In this document: positions 26,855 through 34,675 of the stretch, one piece after another | Layout: every line of letters starts with the position of its first letter | Position numbering within the stretch: position 1 is the first letter of the stretch | Assembly (NCBI GenBank): GCA_964568955.1 | Contig: CAZMSM010000008.1 | Coordinates: forward strand, 1 to 50,937 | From: UBA1447 sp964568955 | GTDB taxonomy: Bacteria; Bacillota; Clostridia; Oscillospirales; Acutalibacteraceae | DNA: 50,937 bases | Direction: 5' to 3' | Position numbers and translations under genes: made by a program | The notes under the pieces: generated by a model | What the model was told of the DNA's origin: nothing | Databases searched by the model: none | Seen by the model: the letters and a program-made list of their open reading frames with translations, nothing else

Positions 26855-27826
26855 ATGACGCAGCAAGAACTCATTGACCGCCAAAAATGGTTTGTTAATT
26901 TAAGACTGGGGCAGTTTATTCATTTTAACAGTGCGACGCAGCAGTTTTACAAAACAAGTGAAAACGACTGGGAAGATCACCATGAGAATAAAGGGGCACC
27001 CCGTGAACATCCTTTTAACCCGAAGGACTGGAACCCGAATAGATTAAACTGCGCTCAGTGGGCGAGGGCCTCAAAAGCGATGGGCGCTAAATTTGCGGCG
27101 CTCACTGCCAAGCACCATGAGGGCTTTTGCCTTTGGCCCACGGCGACAACGGAGCACTGCGTTCGCAATGCCACCTGCAAGCGTGATGTTGTCGCAGAGT
27201 ATATGGACGCTTATCGGGCGCAGGGGATTGAAGCGGGCTTGTACTTTTCCATGCTTGACCTGACCCATTCGATAGGCCGCAAAAAATGCACACCGGCTGA
27301 TGTCAATTTTACAAAACAGCAGTTTAAAGAATTGCTCACCAACTATGGCGCAATACCGTTTATTATCATTGACGGTTGGCAAACATTTTGGGGCGGTCCG
27401 TCCTATGCAAACATGCCATTTGAAGAGATGGATGCCTTCGTCAAATCCATCCGACCGAACTGTTTGCTGATAAACCACAGCTGCGAAACAACGCTTGCCC
27501 ACTCCGATGTTGTCTTTTTTGAAAATGCTGCCGGACAGAATGCCGCGGATGACTTTGTCGGTCCCGGCGCAGCAGGCAATATCCTGACCAAGCACTGGTT
27601 TTGGCGTGAAAAGGATCCTGCAATAGAACTGAAATCCGTCGATTGGGCGCTTGAAAAGATAACCGATATGAACGCTAAAAATGTAGCCTTCCTACTCAAT
27701 GCGTCCCCCAACCGGTTCGGGCTGATTGATGATAACATGGTTACTCGCTTTGAAGAAATTGGCAAAAGATACCACGCACTGCCGGATATTGGAGAAATAC
27801 CGGCCGGTTGGCTGAAGCGGGAATGA
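26855..27826 (+). CDS. Alpha-L-fucosidase-like GH29 protein, short form
   Basis: The 323-aa product has the GH29 barrel: LRLGQFIHFNSAT at the N-terminus, AALTAKHHEGFCLWP near residues 84-98, YFSMLDLTH, and FIIIDGW with Asp173 at the nucleophile position. FLLNASPN is the usual late block. It lacks the C-terminal beta-sandwich of longer GH29s and has no signal peptide, so it is expected to be cytoplasmic. It likely removes fucose from imported oligosaccharides; linkage is unknown. It starts 47 bp after the M20 gene behind GAAAGG. A second, different GH29 gene lies at 44961-46250. Confidence 0.85.
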   Translation: MTQQELIDRQKWFVNLRLGQFIHFNSATQQFYKTSENDWEDHHENKGAPREHPFNPKDWNPNRLNCAQWARASKAMGAKFAALTAKHHEGFCLWPTATTEHCVRNATCKRDVVAEYMDAYRAQGIEAGLYFSMLDLTHSIGRKKCTPADVNFTKQQFKELLTNYGAIPFIIIDGWQTFWGGPSYANMPFEEMDAFVKSIRPNCLLINHSCETTLAHSDVVFFENAAGQNAADDFVGPGAAGNILTKHWFWREKDPAIELKSVDWALEKITDMNAKNVAFLLNASPNRFGLIDDNMVTRFEEIGKRYHALPDIGEIPAGWLKRE

Positions 27827-27857
27827 ATCATAGTGGAGAAAATTATTTACAGACCTC

Positions 27858-27906
27858 TTGACATAATAGTACAATACGGGTAGAATATAGTTACAATATG
27901 ACTATA
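27858..27906 (+). promoter_or_regulatory. Toxin-antitoxin promoter with overlapping inverted repeat
   Basis: TTGACA (27858-27863), a 17-bp spacer and TAGAAT (27881-27886) form a near-consensus promoter. TATAGT (27886-27891) and ACTATA (27901-27906) form an inverted repeat at the expected transcription start. A repeated TAGT(T)ACAATA also occurs at 27867 and 27888. This is consistent with autorepression by the antitoxin. Confidence 0.7.
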
Positions 27907-27922
27907 CGAAAGGATGATTGCT

Positions 27923-28186
27923 GTGCAAATCAGACCGTCAGCAAACATAAGGCAGCATTATAATGAAATAGCAAACCTTTGTCGCAAAAATGCCGAACCG
28001 GTATTTTTGACTAAAAACGGCGAGGGCGATTTGGTTGTGATGGATATTGAAACCTATAACCGCCGAGAAAAAATGCTGGAGCTCCGAGAAGAACTTTTGG
28101 CTGTGGAAGAAGACAGGGTAGCGGGCAGAACCGGCATCTCTGTAAATGAACTTGACGCCTATCTTGACGAGATGATCGGGGAGTAA
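27923..28186 (+). CDS. Antitoxin of the Phd/YefM family
   Basis: The 87-aa product has the Phd/YefM DNA-binding N-terminus (IRPSANIRQHYNEIANLC, EPVFLTKNGEGDLVVMDIE) followed by a helical toxin-binding tail. Such antitoxins neutralise a RelE/ParE toxin and repress their own promoter. The start is GTG 27923, eight bases from AAAGGA; ATG 27914 is only one base from the same site and is less likely. The stop is one base before the toxin ATG. Confidence 0.88.
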   Translation: MQIRPSANIRQHYNEIANLCRKNAEPVFLTKNGEGDLVVMDIETYNRREKMLELREELLAVEEDRVAGRTGISVNELDAYLDEMIGE

Positions 28187-28187
28187 T

Positions 28188-28493
28188 ATGAATTACAAGG
28201 TAATTGTGTCCGACAGGGCAAAGCAGTCGCTTGGACTTCATATTAAATTTTTGACGAATATAAACAAAGAGTCAGCTAAAAAAAGCAAGACAAAAATAAT
28301 CGAAGGGATTAGGAGCCTTGAAAAAATGCCGGCTCGCTTTCCCTTTTTAGATGAGCAGTATATACCAAGGAATAAATATCATAAAATGTATATTGAAAAC
28401 CGGTACTTAGTTATATTTCAAATTAAAGATAATATAGTTTTTGTAGATTACATTCTGGATTGCCGGCAGGATTACGGATGGTTAATGAAATAG
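28188..28493 (+). CDS. RelE/ParE-family toxin
   Basis: The 101-aa basic product has the RelE/ParE fold pattern: an N-terminal YKVIVSDRAKQSL strand-helix, a central helix pair, and a C-terminal YLVIFQIKDN and VDYILDCRQDYGWL. The DCRQDY end is common in ribosome-dependent RelE-type toxins of Clostridia. It begins one base after the antitoxin stop with GGGGAG upstream. The stop codon abuts a palindrome-ended repeat element. Confidence 0.88.
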   Translation: MNYKVIVSDRAKQSLGLHIKFLTNINKESAKKSKTKIIEGIRSLEKMPARFPFLDEQYIPRNKYHKMYIENRYLVIFQIKDNIVFVDYILDCRQDYGWLMK

Positions 28494-28494
28494 C

Positions 28495-28599
28495 AGGGAA
28501 CGCATGCAATGCGTTCCGAGGCTCAGAATTAAATTTCCCCCAACCACGAGGATGAATCTGATTATTTTCAACGCGGAACGCATGCAATGCGTTCCCTAC
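28495..28599. repeat. Palindrome-ended element 3
   Basis: This element is 105 bp, with GGAACGCATGCAATGCGTTCC at its left end (28497-28517) and the same palindrome followed by CTAC at its right end (28575-28599). It starts one base after the toxin stop. Its right part and downstream flank (28540-28620) repeat at 28759-28839. The region 28494-28998 holds no gene; besides elements 3 and 4 it holds a small hairpin (TAAGGATA at 28887-28894 with TATCCTTA at 28900-28907) and the promoter of the next gene. Confidence 0.85.
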
Positions 28600-28710
28600 G
28601 GCGCGTCCAAATTGACAAATTAAACCGAAAGCCATACATGCAGGGGATGCGTTTTATTCATACCAAAGGGAAGCAAACCCAATAGATTGGCAAAATCGAA
28701 AACCGCATCT

Positions 28711-28818
28711 GTAGGGAACGCATTTTATGCGTTCCGGAGCTTGCCGTTATAGCCTCCGCCAACCACGAGGATGAATCTGATTGTTTTCAACGCGGAACGC
28801 ATGCAATGCGTTCCCTAC
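28711..28818. repeat. Palindrome-ended element 4
   Basis: This element is 108 bp, from GTAGGGAACGCATTTTATG at 28711 to ATGCAATGCGTTCCCTAC ending at 28818. It shares the right 81 bp with element 3 (offset 219, no indels), but its left interior differs. Elements 1 and 2 near 24.2-24.5 kb have the same ends with a different interior, so there are at least two subfamilies. Confidence 0.85.
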
Positions 28819-28941
28819 GGCGCGTCCCAATTGATAAATCAAGCCTACATGCATGGATCGTACAAATTATGCTCTCTTAACGCCTGTAAGGATAAAAAAT
28901 ATCCTTATGGGCATTCATTTAAGACAACACTAACAAAATAT

Positions 28942-28970
28942 TTGCATTCTAACAATGTTTATGTTAGAAT
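28942..28970 (+). promoter_or_regulatory. Promoter covered by a 9-bp-arm dyad, upstream of the AbiEi-like gene
   Basis: TTGCAT (28942-28947), a 17-bp spacer and TAGAAT (28965-28970) form the promoter. ATTCTAACA (28946-28954) and TGTTAGAAT (28962-28970) are perfect inverted arms spaced by 7 bp, lying between and across the two hexamers. AbiEi antitoxins are known to repress by binding inverted repeats at their promoter, so autoregulation is a fair inference. Confidence 0.65.
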
Positions 28971-28998
28971 ATGAAAAACATGTTACGGTGGTGAGTTT

Positions 28999-29952
28999 GT
29001 GGTTGAATACATTGAAAAGCTGTTACACTTAAAAGCTGAAGAATTCGCTTTTGAGCAGATAGCTGTTTTGCCGCTATACCTCAAGAACGCTTATACATAC
29101 AGTATTTTGAAGTTGGTGGGTGTGGAGTGCCTGGCAGTAAAGCCAAAAGAAAAAACTAACCTTGCCAGTGTGCGTAAGCATTATAGGCAGTTGAAGAAAA
29201 TTACCGGGTTGGAGTGTGTATTCGTTTTTGAAGAATTAAGTCGATATGCAAAACAAAGAATGACAGCAGAGGGAATGCCTTTTATTATTGAAGGCAAGCA
29301 GATTTATATGCCTTTTATGGGTGTCGCTATCGGACATGCCAACCGACAGTTCGCAGAAGTTGATGAAATATCTTTTCTAACCCAAAAACTGCTTTTAACA
29401 GCTGTTTATCAGCATTGGCATAAGGTTCTTCTATGTGAGGCGGCCGGGTTGATAAATGTGTCGGATATGTCCATCTCTCGCTGTTTTGATGAAATTGAAG
29501 CAGTCGGGTTGCCACTAATTGTCAAGGAAGGCAGAGGCAGATACTTTGTTTGGCAAAGCAGCAAAAGGCAACTTTGGGAATTGATTTTTCCATTGATGCG
29601 CAACCCTGTTTATAAAACATATTTGTTGGAAGAAAAATTAATCAGTGATAGTCTGATGTTAAGCGGTATGTCGGCATTGTGTCATTACTCAATGCTGGCT
29701 GATAGTGTATATCAGACCTTTGCCGTTGCGAAGGCAACGGCAAAGGAAATGAATTTAACCAAACAAGCCAGCGTTCCTGCAGGAGAGGTTCCGGCTATGG
29801 TCATTCAGGTTTTGCAGTACCATATCCCATTTGGTGACGGGAAAATGGTTGATCCACTGACTGCTGTTTTGTCAATGACGCAAGAAAAAAATTCTGACCC
29901 GCGCGTAGAAGCTGCAATTGATGAAGTTTTGGAGGAGTTTCTGAGTGATTAA
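28999..29952 (+). CDS. AbiEi-like antitoxin/winged-helix regulator, probable orphan
   Basis: The 317-aa product has a mixed N-terminal domain, a helix-turn-helix-like centre (AGLINVSDMSISRCFDEIEA near residues 150-169, followed by VKEGRGRYFVW), and a helical C-terminus. The architecture and the partner gene remnant recall AbiEi/MarR-like antitoxins paired with AbiEii nucleotidyltransferase toxins. The start is GTG 28999 behind GGTGGTGAG. The downstream partner begins 8 bp before this stop but survives only as a fragment, so this gene may act as an orphan regulator. The family assignment is moderate. Confidence 0.55.
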   Translation: MVEYIEKLLHLKAEEFAFEQIAVLPLYLKNAYTYSILKLVGVECLAVKPKEKTNLASVRKHYRQLKKITGLECVFVFEELSRYAKQRMTAEGMPFIIEGKQIYMPFMGVAIGHANRQFAEVDEISFLTQKLLLTAVYQHWHKVLLCEAAGLINVSDMSISRCFDEIEAVGLPLIVKEGRGRYFVWQSSKRQLWELIFPLMRNPVYKTYLLEEKLISDSLMLSGMSALCHYSMLADSVYQTFAVAKATAKEMNLTKQASVPAGEVPAMVIQVLQYHIPFGDGKMVDPLTAVLSMTQEKNSDPRVEAAIDEVLEEFLSD

Positions 29953-30068
29953 AGGCATTGAAATTTTCAAGGAGTATTTTCGTGATTACAAAGAACAGTA
30001 TGTTCTTTTCTATACCGGGTTTGGCAACAGACGATATTATTGAGATTTTAGAGAAAGTCTATTTGTAA
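29945..30068 (+). pseudogene. Remnant of an AbiEii-like nucleotidyltransferase toxin gene
   Basis: From GTG 29945, overlapping the upstream stop, the frame reads VIKGIEIFKEYFRDYKEQYV. This resembles the N-terminus of nucleotidyltransferase toxins of this group, which continue with a GGTA-type catalytic motif. Here that core is missing, and the frame runs to a stop after about 33 codons. Another frame (30009-30068) reads SIPGLATDDIIEILEKVYL and then stops, as a C-terminus would. The simplest reading is a large internal deletion. The N-terminal match is from memory of the family, not from a search. Confidence 0.5.
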
Positions 30069-30085
30069 CAAAGGGGATGAATACC

Positions 30086-31213
30086 ATGCAACGTTTCTTA
30101 ATTGCGCCGGATTCCTTCAAAGGCACGTTAACCTCCGCTGAGGTGTGCGACATCATTGGCGAGGCGATCTTGAGCGTACTACCGAAAGCAAAGCTAACAA
30201 AGTTGCCCGTTGCGGACGGCGGCGAGGGGTTAAGCTATTCTTTCTTTAACACCGTCGGCGGGGAATGGGTGGAAACGGTTGTACCGGGTGTGTTCGGTCT
30301 GCCGATGCTGGCGGGCTATGCGATGCTTTCAAACGGTTCGGCGGCTATTGATATGTCTGCTTGTGCCGGTTTGCCGCTTGTAGGTGAAAACAAAGACCCT
30401 TCCGAGACGACTACCCGCGGTGTGGGTGCATTGATGCAAGATGCCATGAAGAGAGGGGCCACAAACATTATCCTCGGCCTTGGCGGCAGTGCGACGAATG
30501 ATTGCGGCATGGGTATGGCAGCCGCCTTGGGCTATCGCTTTATGGATGACTACAGCAGAGAACTGGACCCTGTTGGGAGCTCCATGACAAGTGTGGCAAG
30601 AATACTAAGTCCCAAAACACCGGTAAACATGGACGTGATTGCGGCTTGTGATGTGGACAATCCGCTTTTTGGTGAGCAAGGTGCGGCGTATATATTTGCT
30701 CCGCAAAAAGGGGCAAGCGAGGCAATGGTTAAGGAGCTTGATGACGGTCTTCGCCATATGGCATCACTGATTCAGCGCGATTTGGGTGTGGATGTCATTG
30801 ACCTGCCGGGGGCCGGGGCAGCGGGCGGCATGGGTGCGGGCGTAGTCGCTTTTTTGGGCGGCTCCTTGCGCTCGGGCATTGACCTTGTGCTGGACACGGC
30901 TGATTTTGATGTCCTGTTATATGACACAGATTATGTGATTACGGGTGAGGGCAGGATGGACGCCCAAAGCGTTCGGGGCAAAGTGCCCGCCGGGGTGGCC
31001 CGCAGGGCTGCGAAAAAAGGCAAACCGGTTATCGCCATTAACGGCAGTCTTGGTGAGGGAGCTAAGGAGATGCACGAATGCGGAGTCACCGCCATGTATG
31101 CGGCGACAGACAGCCCAAAAAGTACAGAAGAACTCAAACAGACCTGCCGGGAGGATCTATTTAACATAACGGTTACAGCTATACATGATTTGCAAAAGCA
31201 AAATAAAAAATAA
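30086..31213 (+). CDS. Glycerate kinase (GarK/GlxK family)
   Basis: This enzyme phosphorylates glycerate to phosphoglycerate with ATP, feeding glycolysis. The 375-aa product has the family N-terminus FLIAPDSFKGTLTSAEV, PVADGGEGL near residue 45, MSACAGLPLV, ILGLGGSATNDCGMGMAAAL near residues 135-154, and PGAGAAGGMGAGVVAFLGG. AAGGGG at 30071-30076 favours ATG 30086 over the abutting ATG 30077. It stands alone, 17 bp after the toxin remnant. Whether the product is the 2- or 3-phosphate cannot be read here. Confidence 0.92.
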   Translation: MQRFLIAPDSFKGTLTSAEVCDIIGEAILSVLPKAKLTKLPVADGGEGLSYSFFNTVGGEWVETVVPGVFGLPMLAGYAMLSNGSAAIDMSACAGLPLVGENKDPSETTTRGVGALMQDAMKRGATNIILGLGGSATNDCGMGMAAALGYRFMDDYSRELDPVGSSMTSVARILSPKTPVNMDVIAACDVDNPLFGEQGAAYIFAPQKGASEAMVKELDDGLRHMASLIQRDLGVDVIDLPGAGAAGGMGAGVVAFLGGSLRSGIDLVLDTADFDVLLYDTDYVITGEGRMDAQSVRGKVPAGVARRAAKKGKPVIAINGSLGEGAKEMHECGVTAMYAATDSPKSTEELKQTCREDLFNITVTAIHDLQKQNKK

Positions 31214-31396
31214 AGCATCAAAAGGTGCAATAAAAACTGCCAAACTTTTTCAACCAAGAACACAACAGAAAGCCATAACTGTGACATCCTACATAAACTA
31301 GACATATGGTTTGTGCAATTGTAACAAGAACGGAAATGAGTTTTACCTTCTTCTGTATAAGGTCAATGAATAACCGGAGCGCAAACAATTGGTGAT

Positions 31397-31430
31397 GTTG
31401 CACAAACTAAAGGGCTTTGAGTTGTGCAAC
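31397..31430. promoter_or_regulatory. Inverted repeat of TTGCACAA half-sites upstream of a small gene
   Basis: GTTGCACAA (31397-31405) and TTGTGCAAC (31422-31430) are perfect inverted arms spaced 16 bp. A third TTGTGCAA lies at 31311-31318. The dyad ends six bases before the -35 of the promoter at 31436. It could be an operator. A hairpin role at the end of the glycerate kinase transcript is less likely, as no T-run follows. The rest of 31214-31494 shows nothing further. Confidence 0.5.
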
Positions 31431-31435
31431 ATTAC

Positions 31436-31463
31436 TTGCTTTTCTCGTGATATATGGTATAAT
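31436..31463 (+). promoter_or_regulatory. Promoter of the 44-aa gene
   Basis: A -35 TTGCTT (31436-31441), a 16-bp spacer and a consensus -10 TATAAT (31458-31463) lie 31 bp before the small gene's start. Confidence 0.65.
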
Positions 31464-31494
31464 AGACCTACAAAGCGAGAAAGGAATGATCAGT

Positions 31495-31629
31495 ATGACA
31501 TTCGATGAACTGTACAGTGAAGAAAAAAGACTCATGAGAGCGATTGAAAAAGAAAAGCGTTTCACTTGGCACAAACTTTTCAAAATTATGGAGCTTAACG
31601 CTCTTATAAGTAAGAACAACACACTGTAG
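31495..31629 (+). CDS. Small hypothetical protein, 44 aa
   Basis: I do not recognise this gene. It encodes a charged, helical-looking 44-residue protein (MTFDELYSEEKRLMRAIEKE, then basic and hydrophobic residues), with no membrane segment and no Cys. It is supported by its own promoter (31436-31463), a ribosome site AGAAAGGA that fits ATG 31495 (ATG 31486 is too close), and a dedicated terminator right after the stop. Being an independent single-gene transcript with a dyad upstream makes it more credible than chance. Confidence 0.6.
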   Translation: MTFDELYSEEKRLMRAIEKEKRFTWHKLFKIMELNALISKNNTL

Positions 31630-31637
31630 AAAAAACG

Positions 31638-31670
31638 TCCCCTATTCAGTAATGAGTGGGGGATATTTTT
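31638..31670 (+). terminator. Rho-independent terminator after the 44-aa gene
   Basis: TCCCCTATTC (31638-31647) pairs with GAGTGGGGGA (31654-31663) through two G-U pairs, with a 6-nt loop and a TATTTTTTT tail. Confidence 0.85.
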
Positions 31671-31685
31671 TTACTTAAAAACCAC

Positions 31686-31714
31686 GTGACAGCATATCCT
31701 CTTTGTGCTATGAT
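31686..31714 (+). promoter_or_regulatory. Promoter of the GH4 gene
   Basis: GTGACA (31686-31691), 17 bp and TATGAT (31709-31714) with an extended TGC upstream. The start codon is 31 bp downstream, behind GGAAAGGAAG. Confidence 0.6.
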
Positions 31715-31744
31715 AATTCAGAATAACAGGAAAGGAAGTGCGAC

Positions 31745-33270
31745 ATGAACTTTCATGACAATGGCACAGTGTCGGATATTAATATCGCCTATATCGGTGG
31801 AGGTTCCAGAGGCTGGGCGTGGACTTTAATGGGTGACCTTGCGGGCGAAGCAAAGCTCAACGGTACCGTCCGCCTGTACGACATTGATTTTGAGGCGGCC
31901 AAGCACAATGAAATTATCGGCAACAAATATGCAACGGCCGAAAACGGTAAAAGCAAATGGCAGTATTGCGCCGTGGAAACGTTGGAAGAGGCACTAACAC
32001 ATGCTGACTTTGTGGTCATTTCCATTTTGCCCGGCACCTTTGATGAGATGGAAGTTGATGTGCACGCGCCCGAAAAATATGGCATTTATCAGCCTGTTGG
32101 GGATTCGACAGGACCGGGTGGGCAAATCAGGGCTTACCGNNNNNNNNNNNNNNNNNNNNNNNNNNNNNNNNNNNNNNNNNNNNNNNNNNNNNNNNNNNNN
32201 NNNNNNNNNNNNNNNNNNNNNNNNNNNNNNNNNNNNNNNTTTATCAGCCTGTTGGGGATTCGACAGGACCGGGTGGGCAAATCAGGGCTTACCGCGCAAT
32301 CCCGATGTTTGCGGAGTTTGCACTGGCGATAAAGGAGTACGCGCCACAGGCATGGGTCATCAATTATACAAACCCGATGACGCTGTGCGTGCGCGCTATG
32401 TACGAAGTCTTCCCTCAAATAAAGGCGTTTGGCTGCTGCCACGAGGTGATGAGCATCAAAGCGCTACTGTGCTTTGCGGTTACCAACGTTCTTGAGGAGG
32501 ACTTCCCCGAAGATGGCGATATTGAAATTAATGTGCAAGGCATCAACCATTTTACTTGGGTGGACAAAGCTTTGTATAAAGGCACGGATCTTCTGCCTGT
32601 TTACGGCAAGTTGATTGATGCCATAGATTGGACGGACAAGGAAAACTGGCTCGTAAAAAAATTCGGTGGCAATTCGGTGAAATTTGACCTGTTCAAGCGT
32701 TACGGTATTATTGCCGCGGCGGGGGACAGGCATTTAGTGGAGTTCATGCCACCATGGTATCTTAAAAATCCGGAAATGGTTGCACGGTGGAATTACGGGC
32801 TGACAGCTGTTGCCGAGCGAAAGGAAAAGCTTGCGGATCGCCTTCAAAAGAGCAAAGTGCTCTTGGAACAAACAGAACCCTTCAAACTCAAGGGCTCCGG
32901 CGAACAAGGCGTTCGTCAGATGAAAGCCTTACTAGGTATTGAACCCTATATTACCAACGTGAACATCCCAAACACCGGCCAGATTACGAACCTACCCCTT
33001 GGCGCCGTTGTGGAGACAAACGCATACTTCTCCCATAACAGCGTAGTTCCCTTGCAGGCGGGCGACATGCAGTGGGACGTGCAAATTCTGGTTAACCGCG
33101 TCATTCATAATCAGGAAACCATTATTAAGGCTGTTTTCAATAAGGATAAGGAGCTTGGATTTACGGCCTTCCTCAACGACCCGCAAATGGTTATCGGTTG
33201 TGACGATGCCCGCACCTTGTATGAGGAAATGATAGCAAAGACAAAGAAGTATATACCGTGGATTGACTGA
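31745..33270 (+). CDS. GH4 family glycosidase (NAD/Mn-dependent), interrupted by an assembly gap
   Basis: GH4 enzymes cleave glycosides by an NAD- and metal-dependent redox mechanism and are cytoplasmic. Visible are the N-terminal nucleotide loop AYIGGGSRGW, the INYTNPM motif, a CHEV metal motif (Cys-His-Glu), and GINHFTW. The 100-N block at 32140-32239 breaks the frame, but the 55 bp on its left (32085-32139) are repeated exactly on its right (32240-32294). Removing one copy plus the N run (155 bp) gives one continuous 456-aa frame, the normal family length. CHEV rather than CHSV fits the alpha-galacturonidase (LplD)-like or alpha-galactosidase side of the family, but substrate is not assigned. 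Confidence 0.88.
32140..32239. other. Scaffold gap of exactly 100 N
   Basis: The standard unknown-length filler. The flanking 55-bp sequences are identical, so the two contig ends overlap and the true gap is most likely zero or negative. Nothing needs to be missing from the GH4 gene. Confidence 0.97.
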
Positions 33271-33303
33271 ATTGCGGTCGGTTATTATAAAAAGTTTTTG
33301 ACA

Positions 33304-33385
33304 TACAAATCAAAAAGTCTGAAAATGTAGAAGTTTTTGACTTGTATATCAATAAATTGACTTTCTTATTGTTTTATGATATTCT
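33304..33385 (+). promoter_or_regulatory. Dyad and promoter upstream of the DUF4143 ATPase gene
   Basis: TACAAATCAAAAA (33304-33316) and TTTTTGACTTGTA (33334-33346) are inverted arms matching at 12 of 13 positions; AGTTTTTGAC also repeats directly before each arm region. Downstream are TTGACT (33357-33362), 17 bp and TATTCT (33380-33385), 28 bp before the GTG start. The dyad may be an operator or a relic; the promoter is only moderately convincing. Confidence 0.45.
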
Positions 33386-33413
33386 GAGCGTGAGGTGAGG
33401 TGAGGTGAGGAAA

Positions 33414-34649
33414 GTGATTAACAGGCCCATATATTTGAAAGCATTAACGGAATTTAGGGATAAAAACATCATAAAAATTGTTACCGGTATTCGCCGTTCA
33501 GGCAAATCGACCCTTTTAAAACTGTTTGCTCAGCAGCTTCGCAAAGACGGCGTTAAGGATCAACATATCATTGAGATGAATTTTGAATCTATTCGCTTTA
33601 GGGAGATAACCGATTATTTAGCGTTATACACCTACGTGAAAGAAAGAATCCCTGCCCGAGGCAAAAACAAAACATATCTTATATTTGATGAAATACAGAT
33701 GGTTGAAAACTGGCAAAAAGCAATTGATTCTTTTCAGGTTGATTTTGATGTTGATATCTATATTACGGGGTCAAACGCCTATTTACTCTCCGGCGAGCTT
33801 TCTACACTGCTTTCCGGGCGTTATGTTGAGATTAAGATGCTTCCGCTTTCTTTTAAGGAGTTCTTAGACTTCTACACCTTTGAAAAAACAACGACAAATG
33901 AAGAAAAATTTCAACTATACCTCAAGTTCGGTGGAATGCCCGCCATACATGAACTCAATTTTAATGAGCGGCGCGTAAACGAGATGTTGGAGGGTATTTA
34001 TTCCACCGTTATCCTCAAGGATGTTTTAGAGCGCAACAAGGTATCGGACCAAATGATGTTGCAAAAAATTGTTGCGTTTCTCAGCGATAATATCGGCAAC
34101 ATAACCTCGCCGAACAGCATCGGGAAAGTTCTTGCAAGTCAGGGCGATATTGACGAAGGTAAGAATCGTAAAAACCCCGCAAGCAGAACGGTCGAAAATT
34201 ATATTGGTATGTTGCTAAACGCCTTTATCTTTTACGGCATTAACCGTTATGACATCAAGGGCAAACAACTTTTAAAAACACTCGGTAAATACTATATTGT
34301 TGACTTGGGGCTGCGCAACATGCTGCTTGGCTATCGCGATGTTGACAGAGGTCATATTCTGGAAAACGTTGTTTATTTTGAGTTGCTTCGCCGCGGATAT
34401 AGGGTGACTATTGGCAAGGTTGGCGAAAAAGAGGTCGATTTTGTTGCAGAGCGTCCCAACGACAAAAAGTATATTCAAGTGACGGAAACGATGCTTGGGG
34501 AGCAAACAAGACACCGCGAACTGGAGCCGCTCAAAAATATAGAGGATAATTACGAAAAAATTGTCCTGTCAATGGACAAAAGCTATATTCAATCGTATCA
34601 AGGTATCAAGACTATTAACATCATTGACTATCTTTTGAACGACGAATAG
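33414..34649 (+). CDS. AAA-type ATPase with DUF4143 domain
   Basis: The 411-aa product begins INRPIYLKALTEF and has a Walker A GIRRSGKSTLL near residues 27-37, a Walker B YLIFDEIQ near 89-96, sensor-like YITGSNAYLLSGEL, and a C-terminal DUF4143 nuclease-like region (VGEKEVDFVAE). These proteins are widespread and accessory, and their role is not settled. GTG 33414 is chosen because the family usually starts at this point; GTG 33405 is in frame too. The ribosome-site region is a fourfold TGAGG tandem repeat (33391-33410). Confidence 0.85.
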   Translation: MINRPIYLKALTEFRDKNIIKIVTGIRRSGKSTLLKLFAQQLRKDGVKDQHIIEMNFESIRFREITDYLALYTYVKERIPARGKNKTYLIFDEIQMVENWQKAIDSFQVDFDVDIYITGSNAYLLSGELSTLLSGRYVEIKMLPLSFKEFLDFYTFEKTTTNEEKFQLYLKFGGMPAIHELNFNERRVNEMLEGIYSTVILKDVLERNKVSDQMMLQKIVAFLSDNIGNITSPNSIGKVLASQGDIDEGKNRKNPASRTVENYIGMLLNAFIFYGINRYDIKGKQLLKTLGKYYIVDLGLRNMLLGYRDVDRGHILENVVYFELLRRGYRVTIGKVGEKEVDFVAERPNDKKYIQVTETMLGEQTRHRELEPLKNIEDNYEKIVLSMDKSYIQSYQGIKTINIIDYLLNDE

Positions 34650-34675
34650 AGCAGTCAAAAAAACTACGAAAAAAC

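Noticed and set aside
24155..28818. Possible CRISPR array from repeated GGAACGCAT sequences
   Set aside because: Repeats are long, few and palindrome-ended, spacing is irregular and there are no uniform spacers or cas genes.
32240..32294. True tandem duplication in the GH4 gene
   Set aside because: The duplicate is exactly adjacent to a 100-N filler, and merging gives the normal frame and length, so contig-end overlap is simpler.
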